Source: an uncultured Lachnospiraceae bacterium
GTDB taxonomy: Bacteria > Bacillota > Clostridia > Lachnospirales > Lachnospiraceae
DNA length: 37,293 nt
NCBI GenBank assembly: GCA_910587045.1
Contig: CAJULG010000018.1
Location: 1 to 37,293, forward strand
Direction: 5' to 3'
The number at the start of each line of letters is the position of its first letter. Within the stretch, counting starts at the first letter, position 1. Positions 15,973-25,106 of this stretch are shown piece by piece. Under the pieces are notes generated by a model. That model saw only the letters and a program-made list of their open reading frames with translations, did no database searches and was not told the origin of the DNA. Position numbers and translations under genes: made by a program.

Positions 15973-18900
15973 ATGAAGGCAATTACAGCGCCGATCATGG
16001 AAAGCGAGCCATATCAGGCAATATTGCAGGTGATCAGACAGAAGGGTTTTACAGCGGTATCCGGACTCAGTGATACCGCCTTTAGCTGTGCGGTTTATTG
16101 TCTGGGCGGGCGGCAGCGCTACCGTCTGATCATAACCTATGATGAACAGCGGGCAAGAAAATTAGAGGAGCATTACCGTTTTTTTGACCGGCGGGTATAT
16201 GTATATCCGGCGAAGGATGTCCTGTTTTACAGTGCAGACGTGCGTGGAAATGCTATAGTGAGACAGCGGATCGAGATATTAAAGCGTATCGTGGAACACG
16301 AGGAGGCAACCGTCATTCTTCCTATGGAGGCGCTTATGGAACGTCTGCCGGAGCTTTCGGAGCTGGAAAAGAACCGGTATTGCATCCGGAGAGAGGAAAC
16401 CGTTGATACGAAGGAGTTTCACCGGACTCTGACTGCTATGGGATATGAGAAAAAGGACTGGGTAGAAGCAGCCGGACAATATTCCGTCCGGGGCGGAATC
16501 CTGGATATCTTTCCACTGACAGAGGATTGTCCATACCGGATCGAATTGTGGGGCGATGAGGTAGATTCCATACGGAGCTTTGATGTAGAGAGCCAGCGTT
16601 CGATCGAGGAAGTGACGGAGCTGTTGATCTATCCGGCTGCAGAGATGGTGCTGACGGAGGAACGGATCACAAGAGGACTCCGAAAGATCGAGGCGGAGCG
16701 TAAAACGTGTGCAAAAGCATTAAAGGAGAGCTTTCAGACGGAGGCTTATGCAAGACTGAACCAGACGATCGATACCCTGCGGGAGGAATTGCTGGAGCTG
16801 CATGAGGCAGCAGGGGCAGACAGTTATCTGACCTATTTTTATGATACCCTGGTATCCGTTCTGGACTATTTTCCAAAGGATACGCCGGTATTTATTGATG
16901 AACCCAGGCGGGTGGAGGAGGATGCCCGGGCATATGAACTGGAATTTCAGGAAAATATGAAAAGCCGTCTGGAGGGCGGGTACATTCTGCCGGGCCAGAC
17001 CGCTGTACTGTCAGACTATGCAGCTATTCTCAGTAAGCTTGGACAAAGGCCCACGCTGCTTTGCTCTGCTCTGATCCAGAATCTGGAGGAGTGGACTCCG
17101 GCGAAGGCGATCCATTGGGAAACAAAACAGGTGCAGTCTTATAATAATCATTTTGACCTTCTGGTTAAGAATGTATCGGGCTGGAAGAAGAGAGGATATC
17201 GGATCGTCATTCTCTGTACCTCTTCCACCCGGGCAAAACGGATCGCAGCAGAATTCCAGGATTATGATATCGTCAGCTTTTACAGTGAGGATCTGGACCG
17301 GGAGTTACGACCGTCCGAGGTGATGGTTGCAGCGGGACGGTTGACAAAGGGATTTGAATTTCCGGAGCAGAAGCTGGTGGTGGTAAGTGAGGGAGATATT
17401 TTCCAGACCGGAGAACAGGCCGGAAAGAAGCGCAGAAAGCCAAAGCATACCGGAGAGAAGATCAGCAGCTTTGCTGATATTTCTGTTGGTGATTATGTTG
17501 TACATGAGAATCATGGGATCGGTATTTACCGTGGAATTGAGAAGATAGAAGTCGATAAGGTTGCCAAGGACTATATCACCATTGAGTATAAGGATAACAG
17601 TAAGCTTTACATTCTGGCCTCCCAGCTGGATCTGATCCAGAAGTTCTCCAGCAAGGAGGGAGCAAGGCCGAAGATCGACAAGCTGGGCGGCTCTGCATGG
17701 CAGAATACAAAGAACCGGGTAAAGGGACATGTGGCAGGCATTGCCAGGGATCTGGTAGAACTGTATGCTGTACGGAAGGAACGGGAGGGCTATGCCTTTT
17801 CCCCGGATACCATCTGGCAGAAGGAATTCGAGGAGGCATTTCCTTATGAGGAAACGGAGGATCAGCTTCGGGCCATCGAGGAGACCAAGCAGGACATGGA
17901 AAGTAACAGCATCATGGATCGTCTGATCTGTGGCGATGTAGGTTACGGAAAGACAGAGATCGCGATCCGGGCGGCATTTAAGGCGGTACAGGACGGGAAG
18001 CAGGTTGCCTATCTGGTTCCTACCACGATCCTGGCACAGCAGCATTATGCCACATTTACAGAGCGGATGAAGAATTATCCGGTAAATATCCGGATGCTGT
18101 CCCGCTTCTGTACGGCAACGGAACAGAAAAAGATATTAGAGGGCTTGAAGACGGGAGCCGTGGATATTGTCATCGGTACCCACCGGCTGTTCTCCAAGGA
18201 TTTATCCTATAAGAATCTGGGATTGCTGATCATTGATGAAGAGCAGCGGTTTGGCGTCTCTCATAAGGAAAAGATAAAGAAGATGAAGAAGGATATCGAT
18301 GTGCTGACCTTAACGGCCACGCCGATCCCCCGTACCCTTCATATGAGCCTGATCGGAATCCGCAGTATGAGTCTGTTAGAGGAACCGCCGGTAGACCGGC
18401 AGGCCATTCAGACCTATGTGATGGAGTATAATCCGGAACTGGTCCGGGAAGCAGTCAACCGGGAGCTTGCCAGAGGCGGCCAGGTCTATTATGTTTATAA
18501 CCGGGTACAGGATATTGAACGGGTAACCTATGAGCTGCAGGAACTGCTCCCGGATGCAAGGATATCCTTTGCACACGGGCAGATGAAGGAGCGGGAGTTA
18601 GAGACGATCATGTATCAGTTTATCAACGGGGACATTGACGTGCTGGTGACCACCACGATCATTGAGACCGGACTGGATATATCCAATGTCAATACCATGA
18701 TCATTCAGGATGCGGAGAATTTTGGTCTTGCCCAGCTTTATCAGCTTCGCGGCCGCGTGGGACGTTCCAGCCGGAGGGCATCTGCATTCCTGATGTACCG
18801 GCGCGACCGGATGCTGAAGGAAACAGCGGAAAAGCGGCTGCAGGCCATCCGGGAGTTTACGGATTTAGGCTCCGGTTACCGGATTGCCCTGCGGGATCTG

Positions 18901-19488
18901 GAGATCCGTGGAGCCGGCAATCTGTTAGGAGAAGACCAGTCCGGCCATATGGAAGCAGTAGGTTACGAGCTGTACTGTAAGCTCTTAAATGATGCGATCC
19001 GGGAGCAGAAGGGCGAGCTGGTAGAGGAATCCTTCGAAACTGCTGTCGAGCTTCCGGTGGATGCTTATATTCCGTCTACCTATGTGAAGAATGAATTTAC
19101 CAAGCTGGAGCTGTATAAACGGATTGCCGGCATTTCCAGTCAGGAGGCCCTGGAGGATATGCAGGATGAACTGACGGACCGCTTTGGCGATATGCCGGCA
19201 TCGGTAGAAAATCTGCTGGAAATAGCTCTGATCAAGGCGAAGGCGCATGATGCATATGTAGCAGAGGTATCGGAAAAAGGCAACGAGATGCACTTTGTCA
19301 TGTATCCGAAGGCAAGAGTAGATACAGAACAGATCGACGGCTTTATGAAGCAGTATAACGGAAAGCTGCGGATGAGTGTTACCAAAGCACCGACCTTTAT
19401 CCTGCAGATCAGGCCCATGAATAAAAAAGAACGGCTGAATTGTGTAGAAAGTGTGATAAATGATATCCATCGCTTGATACTCCGTTAA
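15973..19488 (+). CDS. mfd: Transcription-repair coupling factor Mfd
   Basis: A 1171-residue DNA translocase that pushes stalled RNA polymerase off damaged DNA and recruits UvrA. Residues about 25-360 form the UvrB-like region. The CarD-like RNA-polymerase-interacting domain begins near 495 (V-G-D-Y-V-V-H-E-N-H-G-I-G). The helicase core has Walker A G-D-V-G-Y-G-K-T-E near 654, D-E-E-Q near 754 and the T-A-T-P-I-P-R-T motif. The translocation (TRG) region I-R-G-A-G-N-L-L-G is near 975. The C-terminal TRCF domain starts near 1025. All key motifs are intact and the length matches the family. AGAAGGGAA lies before the ATG. The 95 bases upstream hold no gene. Confidence 0.98.
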   Translation: MKAITAPIMESEPYQAILQVIRQKGFTAVSGLSDTAFSCAVYCLGGRQRYRLIITYDEQRARKLEEHYRFFDRRVYVYPAKDVLFYSADVRGNAIVRQRIEILKRIVEHEEATVILPMEALMERLPELSELEKNRYCIRREETVDTKEFHRTLTAMGYEKKDWVEAAGQYSVRGGILDIFPLTEDCPYRIELWGDEVDSIRSFDVESQRSIEEVTELLIYPAAEMVLTEERITRGLRKIEAERKTCAKALKESFQTEAYARLNQTIDTLREELLELHEAAGADSYLTYFYDTLVSVLDYFPKDTPVFIDEPRRVEEDARAYELEFQENMKSRLEGGYILPGQTAVLSDYAAILSKLGQRPTLLCSALIQNLEEWTPAKAIHWETKQVQSYNNHFDLLVKNVSGWKKRGYRIVILCTSSTRAKRIAAEFQDYDIVSFYSEDLDRELRPSEVMVAAGRLTKGFEFPEQKLVVVSEGDIFQTGEQAGKKRRKPKHTGEKISSFADISVGDYVVHENHGIGIYRGIEKIEVDKVAKDYITIEYKDNSKLYILASQLDLIQKFSSKEGARPKIDKLGGSAWQNTKNRVKGHVAGIARDLVELYAVRKEREGYAFSPDTIWQKEFEEAFPYEETEDQLRAIEETKQDMESNSIMDRLICGDVGYGKTEIAIRAAFKAVQDGKQVAYLVPTTILAQQHYATFTERMKNYPVNIRMLSRFCTATEQKKILEGLKTGAVDIVIGTHRLFSKDLSYKNLGLLIIDEEQRFGVSHKEKIKKMKKDIDVLTLTATPIPRTLHMSLIGIRSMSLLEEPPVDRQAIQTYVMEYNPELVREAVNRELARGGQVYYVYNRVQDIERVTYELQELLPDARISFAHGQMKERELETIMYQFINGDIDVLVTTTIIETGLDISNVNTMIIQDAENFGLAQLYQLRGRVGRSSRRASAFLMYRRDRMLKETAEKRLQAIREFTDLGSGYRIALRDLEIRGAGNLLGEDQSGHMEAVGYELYCKLLNDAIREQKGELVEESFETAVELPVDAYIPSTYVKNEFTKLELYKRIAGISSQEALEDMQDELTDRFGDMPASVENLLEIALIKAKAHDAYVAEVSEKGNEMHFVMYPKARVDTEQIDGFMKQYNGKLRMSVTKAPTFILQIRPMNKKERLNCVESVINDIHRLILR

Positions 19489-19511
19489 AAATAGCGTATC
19501 ATTATAGGCGC

Positions 19512-19533
19512 AAATGCAACGGACACTGCATTT
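19512..19533 (+). other. Small inverted repeat before the PrsA-like gene
   Basis: AAATGCA (19512-19518) pairs with TGCATTT (19527-19533) across eight bases, just ahead of the AAGGAG ribosome site. There is no T-run. It may be a processing or translation-control hairpin between mfd and the lipoprotein genes. Confidence 0.35.
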
Positions 19534-19548
19534 AAAAAGGAGAAAGAA

Positions 19549-20559
19549 ATGAAAAAGAAAAAACAGATCATTACAATATTAACTGCGATACTATGCATTG
19601 CCTGTCTCCTGACCGGCTGCAAGGACAATGGACAGAACAGTGGAAAGGCGCCATCAGAGGTGCTTGTGTTAACTGTGGGCGGGGAGGAGATTCACTTAAG
19701 TGAAGTGAACTATTATGGACTTTCTTTCCTGAACGGACTGCATATGCCATCCGACACGGATATGAGTGCCTATTACAGCCAGGAATATCCGACCATGAAT
19801 GACGCGCTGAAGGCACAGCTTTTAATGCAGATACGACAGTCCAAGATCCTTTACCTGAAAGCGGTGGAGCAGGGGATCACATTGTCAGAGGAAGATGAGA
19901 AGAAGGTTAAGGAACTGGTTGACGAATACAGGAAGGCATATGATGCTGCCAGGCTGGAACAGCTTGGCCTGGATGAGGAGGTATTGACCCGGGTCTATAC
20001 CCAGATGCAGATGATCCTGAATCTGGAGGCAAAGCTTGCAGAGGAAGCGGAGAGCGGGGAAGACGTATCCTATGGCACCATTGATAATCTGGTATTTCTG
20101 ACCATAGAGGTAGATGAGAATGGCAACGCAGTTGTAGACGAGAACGGCAACTATGTATCCTTATCCAGGGAAGAGCAGGAGAGACAGAAGGCGCTGGCAG
20201 AGGAGGTCATGGAGAAGCTTAAGAACGGGGAAGCCGCAGAGGATCTGATCGAAGAATATGATCTGTCTGCCACCTCCGGTGAGATCCACGGCACAACGGA
20301 AAGTCTGCGGACCGCTTATAACCTGAAGGACGGGGAAGTCAGTGATGTCTTATTAGAAGATTTCGGTTATAATGTGGTGAAGATGGTAGCCCTGGAGGAC
20401 AAGGATTATACGGAAAAGGTAAATGCCTATAATGCTCAGACTGCGGCACAGGAGGCAGTAAAGCAGCAGGAAAATGCGTGGTTTGAGGAGTTTTCCATTT
20501 CCGATACGGATGTAAACGAGGAGGTCTGGAAGGCCTTTGATCTACAGGATTTGTTGTAA
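19549..20559 (+). CDS. Lipoprotein foldase of the PrsA/SurA (parvulin-like) type, copy 1
   Basis: A 336-residue exported lipoprotein. It has a lysine-rich start, a hydrophobic core and the lipobox L-L-T-G-C (Cys24), so it is anchored on the outer face of the membrane. A helical SurA-like N-domain (about 40-180) is followed by a region with L-K-D-G-E-V-S-D-V-L and F-G-Y-N-V-V-K-M (about 255-285), which resembles the end of a parvulin rotamase domain. The conserved parvulin histidines are not evident, so isomerase activity is doubtful and a holdase role is more likely. AAAAAGGAG precedes the ATG. It sits downstream of mfd as in many clostridia and is followed by a related copy. Confidence 0.8.
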   Translation: MKKKKQIITILTAILCIACLLTGCKDNGQNSGKAPSEVLVLTVGGEEIHLSEVNYYGLSFLNGLHMPSDTDMSAYYSQEYPTMNDALKAQLLMQIRQSKILYLKAVEQGITLSEEDEKKVKELVDEYRKAYDAARLEQLGLDEEVLTRVYTQMQMILNLEAKLAEEAESGEDVSYGTIDNLVFLTIEVDENGNAVVDENGNYVSLSREEQERQKALAEEVMEKLKNGEAAEDLIEEYDLSATSGEIHGTTESLRTAYNLKDGEVSDVLLEDFGYNVVKMVALEDKDYTEKVNAYNAQTAAQEAVKQQENAWFEEFSISDTDVNEEVWKAFDLQDLL

Positions 20560-20577
20560 GAAGGATGGGGGTTTTGT

Positions 20578-21627
20578 ATGCAGCGGATAAGAACGTGGGC
20601 GGCTGCCCTGCTGTGTATCGGAATACTGGCTCTGCTGGGGGGCTGTAAATCAGATCTGTCCAACGAGGCTACCGAGAAGGTAGAGGTATTCACGATTGGC
20701 AGGCAGTCCGTTTATCTGAATGAGGTGTGGATCTATGCCAAGACGATCCAGCAGGAATATGAACGGAACTATGGCAGCGGCATCTGGTCCGTCGAGCTGC
20801 TGAATGAGAACGGGGATGCCCGGACGGTAGAGACCATTACCAGAGAAGATATCATAGAAGAAATATTACAGGTTAAGGTATTGGTATATAAGGCAGATTC
20901 CTTTGGAGTTGCGCTGACCCAGGAGGAAAAGGATCAGATCCAGCAGCAGGCGGGAGCATTCATATCCGGCCTGACAGATGCGGATATCGCGGAAACAGGG
21001 ATTACCATAGAACTGGCTATTCAGGTCTATGAGGAGAATGCCATAGCCGGAAAGGTCTATGAACGTATCATGCGGGAGGGCAATGTTGAGGTCTCGGATG
21101 AACAATGCCGGCAGACCAAGGTTTATGATCTGTACTTTCCAACCTATTTAGAGGTCGGGGAAGGTGATTTTGTTGCCCTGACCGAAGAGGAAAAGGCTAC
21201 ACAGTATAATACCGCTTCGGAGGCTTATAACAGGATCACGGCAACGGAGGATCCGTTGAATATTGAAACAGCCGCCTACGATTACGGATGCAGGAATTCC
21301 GATTTTCATACCATGTCCTATGATGAATATGTGGATCAGTACGGGCAGGAGCTGACCGACCAGATCTACGCATTGAAGGACGGAGATTATCTGGGTGTAG
21401 TAGAAAGTAAATATGGCTATCATGTATTTCAGATGATCGCCATTACGGATGCGGAAGCGACCCAGGATAAGAAGAAGTCCATGGAATTTGATCTGCAGCG
21501 GGAATATTTTGCTCAGGTATATCAGGATTACCTGAAGGAGATGGACAGCTCCTGGAAATTCTCGAAGAACGTGAATGAGGATGCATGGAATCTGATCCGG
21601 TTTACACAGATTCCGGCAGAGGAATAA
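20578..21627 (+). CDS. Lipoprotein foldase of the PrsA/SurA (parvulin-like) type, copy 2
   Basis: A 349-residue lipoprotein with lipobox L-L-G-G-C (Cys23). It parallels copy 1. Both open the mature part with a V-x-x-x-x-I/V-G strand followed by x-L-x-E-V. Both have L-K-D-G-[ED] then G-Y-[NH]-V near the end, and both finish with a V-N-E-x-x-W segment, so they are tandem paralogues. The parvulin core is again degenerate (Y-G-Y-H-V-F-Q-M near 280 is kept). It is likely a surface chaperone for exported proteins. It starts 18 bases after copy 1 and ends ten bases before the HAD gene, so it is part of the mfd operon. Confidence 0.8.
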   Translation: MQRIRTWAAALLCIGILALLGGCKSDLSNEATEKVEVFTIGRQSVYLNEVWIYAKTIQQEYERNYGSGIWSVELLNENGDARTVETITREDIIEEILQVKVLVYKADSFGVALTQEEKDQIQQQAGAFISGLTDADIAETGITIELAIQVYEENAIAGKVYERIMREGNVEVSDEQCRQTKVYDLYFPTYLEVGEGDFVALTEEEKATQYNTASEAYNRITATEDPLNIETAAYDYGCRNSDFHTMSYDEYVDQYGQELTDQIYALKDGDYLGVVESKYGYHVFQMIAITDAEATQDKKKSMEFDLQREYFAQVYQDYLKEMDSSWKFSKNVNEDAWNLIRFTQIPAEE

Positions 21628-21637
21628 GGAGATCGTG

Positions 21638-22444
21638 ATGGATAGAAGGATGCTGGTATTGGATTTAGACGGAACACTGTTGAATTCAGACAAGGTGATA
21701 ACACCGGGAACCAGAACCGCCATAAGAAAACTGCAGCAGGCAGGACATATTGTTGTATTGGCCTCCGGCCGTCCATTGCCCGGTATGAAGCCGACAGCAG
21801 CGGAGCTGGAGCTGGAGCGGTACGACGGTTATGTACTGGCTTATAACGGGGCAAGGATCCTGGACTGGAAGCGGCAGGCGGTTTTGTTCGAAAAGACCTT
21901 TGCACATTCGTATCTGCAGGGACTTTATGCAGCCGCTCTGCGTCATCATCTGACGATCCTTACTTATATTGACGATTATGCCATAGCCGGAACAGATGTA
22001 AATGCATATGCCGAATTTGAGATCCGTATCAACCGCTTACAGCTAAAAAGGGTGGAAAATTTCGTTGATCATGTGGATTTTCCGATCATTAAATGCCTGA
22101 TGACCGGTGAACCGGAGCAGATCGGAGTCTGTGAACAGGAGCTGCTGCAACTTTATGGAGAGGGTCTTGATATATTTAAATCCGAAGATTTTTTCCTGGA
22201 GATCGCAGCGCAAAATATTAATAAAGGCACCTCCGTAGAATGGCTGGTCAATCATCTGGGGATAGACAGAGTGAATGTAGTCTGCTGCGGCGACGGATAT
22301 AATGATATCTCCATGCTTCAATATGCCGGCGTAGGCGTAGCCATGGCAAATGCCAAGGAGGTCGTAAAACAGGCCGCAGATGTGATAACCGGCTCCAATA
22401 ACGAGGACGGGCTGGTGCCCGTGATCGAACGCTATTTTTTATAA
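21638..22444 (+). CDS. Cof-type HAD-IIB family phosphatase
   Basis: A 268-residue cytoplasmic haloacid-dehalogenase-like hydrolase. Motif I is D-L-D-G-T-L-L (nucleophile D9, acid D11), motif II is the A-S-G-R-P region near 43, the motif III lysine is in the N-I-N-K-G-T segment near 190, and motif IV is G-D-G-Y-N-D near 212. The large inserted cap between motifs II and III marks the Cof/IIB class, which acts on sugar phosphates, nucleotides or flavin intermediates. ATG 21638 is preferred to GTG 21635 because AAGGAG ends six bases before it. It ends in a six-base tail-to-tail overlap with the nitroreductase gene. The substrate cannot be told. Confidence 0.93.
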   Translation: MDRRMLVLDLDGTLLNSDKVITPGTRTAIRKLQQAGHIVVLASGRPLPGMKPTAAELELERYDGYVLAYNGARILDWKRQAVLFEKTFAHSYLQGLYAAALRHHLTILTYIDDYAIAGTDVNAYAEFEIRINRLQLKRVENFVDHVDFPIIKCLMTGEPEQIGVCEQELLQLYGEGLDIFKSEDFFLEIAAQNINKGTSVEWLVNHLGIDRVNVVCCGDGYNDISMLQYAGVGVAMANAKEVVKQAADVITGSNNEDGLVPVIERYFL

Positions 22445-23035
22445 GTGAAATTCTAATATCTCTGCCAATGCTTTTCTGGGCCTTGGTGTTGGAGCTTCCT
22501 CTGCATATCCCATCGCCACTGCGCCAACAAGCTGATGCTCTGTTTTCAGGTATGCGGTTAATTCAGGATAGGCAAAACAGGTATTTGCGATCCATAAGGT
22601 TCCAACTCCGAGTTCCGTTGCTTTCAACAATATATTCTCAATAGATGCCCCGATGGAAAGGGTATCACAGATCTCGGTTACTCTGTGATCGGTATCGATA
22701 TCAGAAAAGGGACTGGTTCCGTTGGTATTCAGGATGATCATGATGACCGGAGCCTCCTTCATGAACCGTAAGGTGTTCTTTGCATCCGCAATACCATGAG
22801 CCGAGCCCGGCAACCGCGGGTCGCCCTGTTCTTCTCTTTGAATTCCGCACTCCATACGGTTCAATAGCTCATCCTTATGTCTGCCTCCGTATATTAAGTA
22901 TTTCCAGGGCTGTCTGTTCTTGGCAGAGGGGGCCATCCTGCCTGCATCAACGATGGATTCTATCGTTTCTTTTGCAAGCGTTTTCTGTGAAAATTTCCGT
23001 ATGCTTCTTCGACTGTATATCATATCATGATTCAT
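22439..23035 (-). CDS. Nitroreductase-family FMN oxidoreductase
   Basis: A 198-residue flavoprotein of the nitroreductase superfamily. Y-S-R-R-S-I-R-K-F near the start forms the FMN phosphate site. A-P-S-A-K-N-R-Q-P-W follows (about residue 35-45), and the late L-G-V-G-T-L-W-I-A segment completes the flavin pocket. Such enzymes use NAD(P)H to reduce nitro compounds, quinones or flavins; the natural substrate is not predictable. The start at 23035 has AAAGGAT upstream on the - strand. A GTG at 23062 would add nine residues. It is one of only two - strand genes in the window. Confidence 0.9.
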   Translation of the reverse strand: MNHDMIYSRRSIRKFSQKTLAKETIESIVDAGRMAPSAKNRQPWKYLIYGGRHKDELLNRMECGIQREEQGDPRLPGSAHGIADAKNTLRFMKEAPVIMIILNTNGTSPFSDIDTDHRVTEICDTLSIGASIENILLKATELGVGTLWIANTCFAYPELTAYLKTEHQLVGAVAMGYAEEAPTPRPRKALAEILEFHL

Positions 23036-23143
23036 TTCAATATCCTTTCCCGAAATGCTCACATGGCAGCGTTTTGTTCATAATCTCACAAAATCAACAC
23101 AACAACAAGCATTGATTATAATTTTCTCTGTATTCCGGCATTT

Positions 23144-23168
23144 CAGGTCTGGAAGCCGGCAGGTCAGG
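23144..23168 (+). repeat. Short direct repeat upstream of the LytTR operon
   Basis: CAGGTCTGG (23144-23152) and CAGGTCAGG (23160-23168) match at 8 of 9 bases with starts 16 bases apart, about 1.5 helical turns. They lie just upstream of the likely promoter. This could be a regulator site, since LytTR proteins bind direct repeats, but the motif is not a known LytTR consensus. Confidence 0.3.
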
Positions 23169-23178
23169 TGCAGGTATC

Positions 23179-23207
23179 TTGCCTGAGAAACCGGCGCATG
23201 CTATGTT
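23179..23207 (+). promoter_or_regulatory. Possible extended -10 promoter of the LytTR-ABC operon
   Basis: TTGCCT (23179-23184) and TATGTT (23202-23207) are 17 bases apart, with TGC right before the -10 box. Each box is a 4/6 match. Confidence 0.42.
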
Positions 23208-23285
23208 AGGAAACAGATAGATATAAGCCATATGGCACGGGTTTTCATAATGCCCATTGGTTTGAACAGGAAGGGAGATGAGGGC

Positions 23286-23726
23286 TTGAACATATCAATT
23301 CATGTGGATGCGGAGATTTCAGATACGGAAATCCGGATCTCCTGTAACCATCTGACGCCGGAGATCGAACGGGTGCTTGCAACGCTTCGCATCCTGGATA
23401 AGCAGATCATGGCCAAGAAGGAGGAAGAAACCTATCTGCTGGAGGTAGCCCGGGTTATTTATATTGAGTCTGTAGACCGGAGAACCTATGTCTATACAGC
23501 AGAGGATGTCTACGAATCAAGCCTGAAGCTGTACGAACTGGAAGCTCAGTTGGAGGAATACGGGTTCTTTCGGGCAAGCAAATCCTGTCTGATCCAGTTA
23601 AAGTATATCAGATCATTAAAGGCGGATCTTGACCGGCGGATCCGGGTGACATTAGTAAATGGAGAGCAGGTTATGGTATCCAGACAGTACGCAGAAGGCT
23701 TAAAGAAGAAACTGGGGGTGAAATAA
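23286..23726 (+). CDS. LytTR-domain DNA-binding regulator
   Basis: A 146-residue protein. A short N-terminal strand/helix region (about 1-45) leads to a LytTR DNA-binding domain with the typical I-Y-I-E-S-V-D-R-R-T-Y-V-Y core. F-F-R-A-S-K-S-C-L-I and the V-M-V-S-R-Q-Y-A end motif follow. There is no receiver domain, so it is a stand-alone regulator of the kind encoded with DUF3021 membrane proteins. I choose the TTG at 23286 because GGAAGGGAG lies eight bases before it and the protein then begins N-I-S-I-H-V like its relatives. An ATG at 23232 has no ribosome site. It probably controls its own operon, which encodes an ABC exporter. Confidence 0.85.
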   Translation: MNISIHVDAEISDTEIRISCNHLTPEIERVLATLRILDKQIMAKKEEETYLLEVARVIYIESVDRRTYVYTAEDVYESSLKLYELEAQLEEYGFFRASKSCLIQLKYIRSLKADLDRRIRVTLVNGEQVMVSRQYAEGLKKKLGVK

Positions 23727-24236
23727 ATGGAGCAGAAGAAAACGATCTTTGATTATATCGGACAGGTATTTACCACTTTTGGCATTACCATCGGGATTCT
23801 GACTGTGTTCTGTGTCCTGTTCGGTGACGAGGCCAGAACGGTTTCGACTATATTTTCCCTGGGCGGCGAAGGGATCGCACTCCGGACCATTCTGCAGTTT
23901 TTCATAACCTCGGTTTTTATCACATTGCTCCGTTTTCTGTTCTTCACGGATACTGTGATCAGGAGGATGGCGGTACCGCTCCGGGCAGGCGGTATGGTAG
24001 CATCGATCCTGCTGCTGCTTTGCGGGATGAACCTTCTTTGCAACTGGTTTCCGGTAACGATGTGGAGGGCATGGCTGATGTTCTTCTTAAGCTTTGCAGT
24101 CAGCTTTATTATCAGTGTAGCAGTTACTACGCTTCGGGAGCGGTTGGAAAACCGAAGGATGGAGGAAGCCCTGGAACGGATCATCCGGGAATCCCGGGAG
24201 CAGGAACAGAGATCAGATACAGAGGAACAGGCGTAA
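23727..24236 (+). CDS. DUF3021-family membrane protein
   Basis: A 169-residue protein with four membrane helices, at about 12-32, 50-72, 85-105 and 112-133, and a charged cytoplasmic tail rich in R and E. Size, helix count and position directly after a stand-alone LytTR gene match DUF3021 proteins. These are thought to act as membrane partners or inhibitors of the LytTR regulator. It starts on the base after the LytTR stop codon, with GGGGGTG upstream, so coupling is tight. The role as antagonist is inference from gene pairing. Confidence 0.82.
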   Translation: MEQKKTIFDYIGQVFTTFGITIGILTVFCVLFGDEARTVSTIFSLGGEGIALRTILQFFITSVFITLLRFLFFTDTVIRRMAVPLRAGGMVASILLLLCGMNLLCNWFPVTMWRAWLMFFLSFAVSFIISVAVTTLRERLENRRMEEALERIIRESREQEQRSDTEEQA

Positions 24237-24256
24237 GGCAATGGAAAGGAGCTATT

Positions 24257-25105
24257 ATGAGCGCAATGATCGAATGTAAGGATATTGTGAAACGATTTCA
24301 GGATAAAGAGGTATTAAAGGGAATCCATCTGACTGCAGAGGCAGGGGAGATCATCGGTCTGCTGGGACCGTCGGGAGCCGGGAAGACGACTCTGATCAAG
24401 ATCCTGACCGGGCAGCTGCTTCAGACCTCCGGGAGTGCGATGCTGCTGGGTATGGATACCCGGAAGCTGAATCAGGGATGTTACCGGCGGATCGGGATGA
24501 TGCTGGATGATTTCGGTCTGTATGAGCGGTTATCCGTTTATGATAATCTGAAGCTGTTCGCAAGACTGTATGATCTGCCTGCTGAGCGGATAGATACAGT
24601 GCTTCGCCGGGTGGAATTACGGGATGCCAGAAGATGCGCTGTGTCGAAGCTTTCCAAGGGAATGCGGGGACGACTGGCTCTGGCAAGGGCAGTGCTTCAT
24701 GAGCCGGAGATCCTGTTCCTGGATGAACCGACTGCCGCCCTGGATCCTGCTACAGCAGAACGGATCCATCACCTGATCCGGGAGGAACAGGAGCGGGGAA
24801 CGACCATATTCCTGACCACCCACAATATGACGGAAGCAGAACGGTTGTGCAGCCATGTTGCCCTGTTACATGAAGGGAGTATTGTAGAATACGGTGAGCC
24901 GGGAGAAATCTGCCGGCGGTATGACCATCAGAATAAATTACGGATACGCCTGCATGACGGTACCTGCATTGAGCTGAAGCATCATCCTTCCTCTGCAGAG
25001 GCGATAAGGGAATATATTGCTTCTGACCGCCTGGAGACCATACATACCACGGAGGCAAATCTGGAAACCGTTTTTATTGAGATCACAGGAAGGGGATTGG
25101 AATAA
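24257..25105 (+). CDS. ABC transporter ATP-binding protein
   Basis: A 282-residue cytoplasmic ATPase. Walker A G-P-S-G-A-G-K-T-T is at 37-45, the signature reads L-S-K-G-M-R-G-R-L, Walker B with the catalytic Glu is L-F-L-D-E-P-T-A-A-L-D-P, and the switch His is in L-T-T-H-N-M-T. The C-terminal 70 residues form the small accessory domain common in drug and bacteriocin exporters. The start at 24257 follows AAAGGAG; an open frame extends further upstream through the DUF3021 gene but lacks a ribosome site. It pairs with the permease two bases downstream. Confidence 0.95.
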   Translation: MSAMIECKDIVKRFQDKEVLKGIHLTAEAGEIIGLLGPSGAGKTTLIKILTGQLLQTSGSAMLLGMDTRKLNQGCYRRIGMMLDDFGLYERLSVYDNLKLFARLYDLPAERIDTVLRRVELRDARRCAVSKLSKGMRGRLALARAVLHEPEILFLDEPTAALDPATAERIHHLIREEQERGTTIFLTTHNMTEAERLCSHVALLHEGSIVEYGEPGEICRRYDHQNKLRIRLHDGTCIELKHHPSSAEAIREYIASDRLETIHTTEANLETVFIEITGRGLE

Positions 25106-25106
25106 T

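Noticed and set aside
17305..18045. A 246-residue - strand open frame inside mfd
   Set aside because: It is a shadow of the Mfd helicase region, with no plausible start signal.
24020..24256. Long N-terminal extension of the ABC ATPase frame
   Set aside because: It overlaps the DUF3021 gene almost fully, has no ribosome site and no similarity to ABC ATPases. The start at 24257 has AAAGGAG and a normal ATPase beginning.
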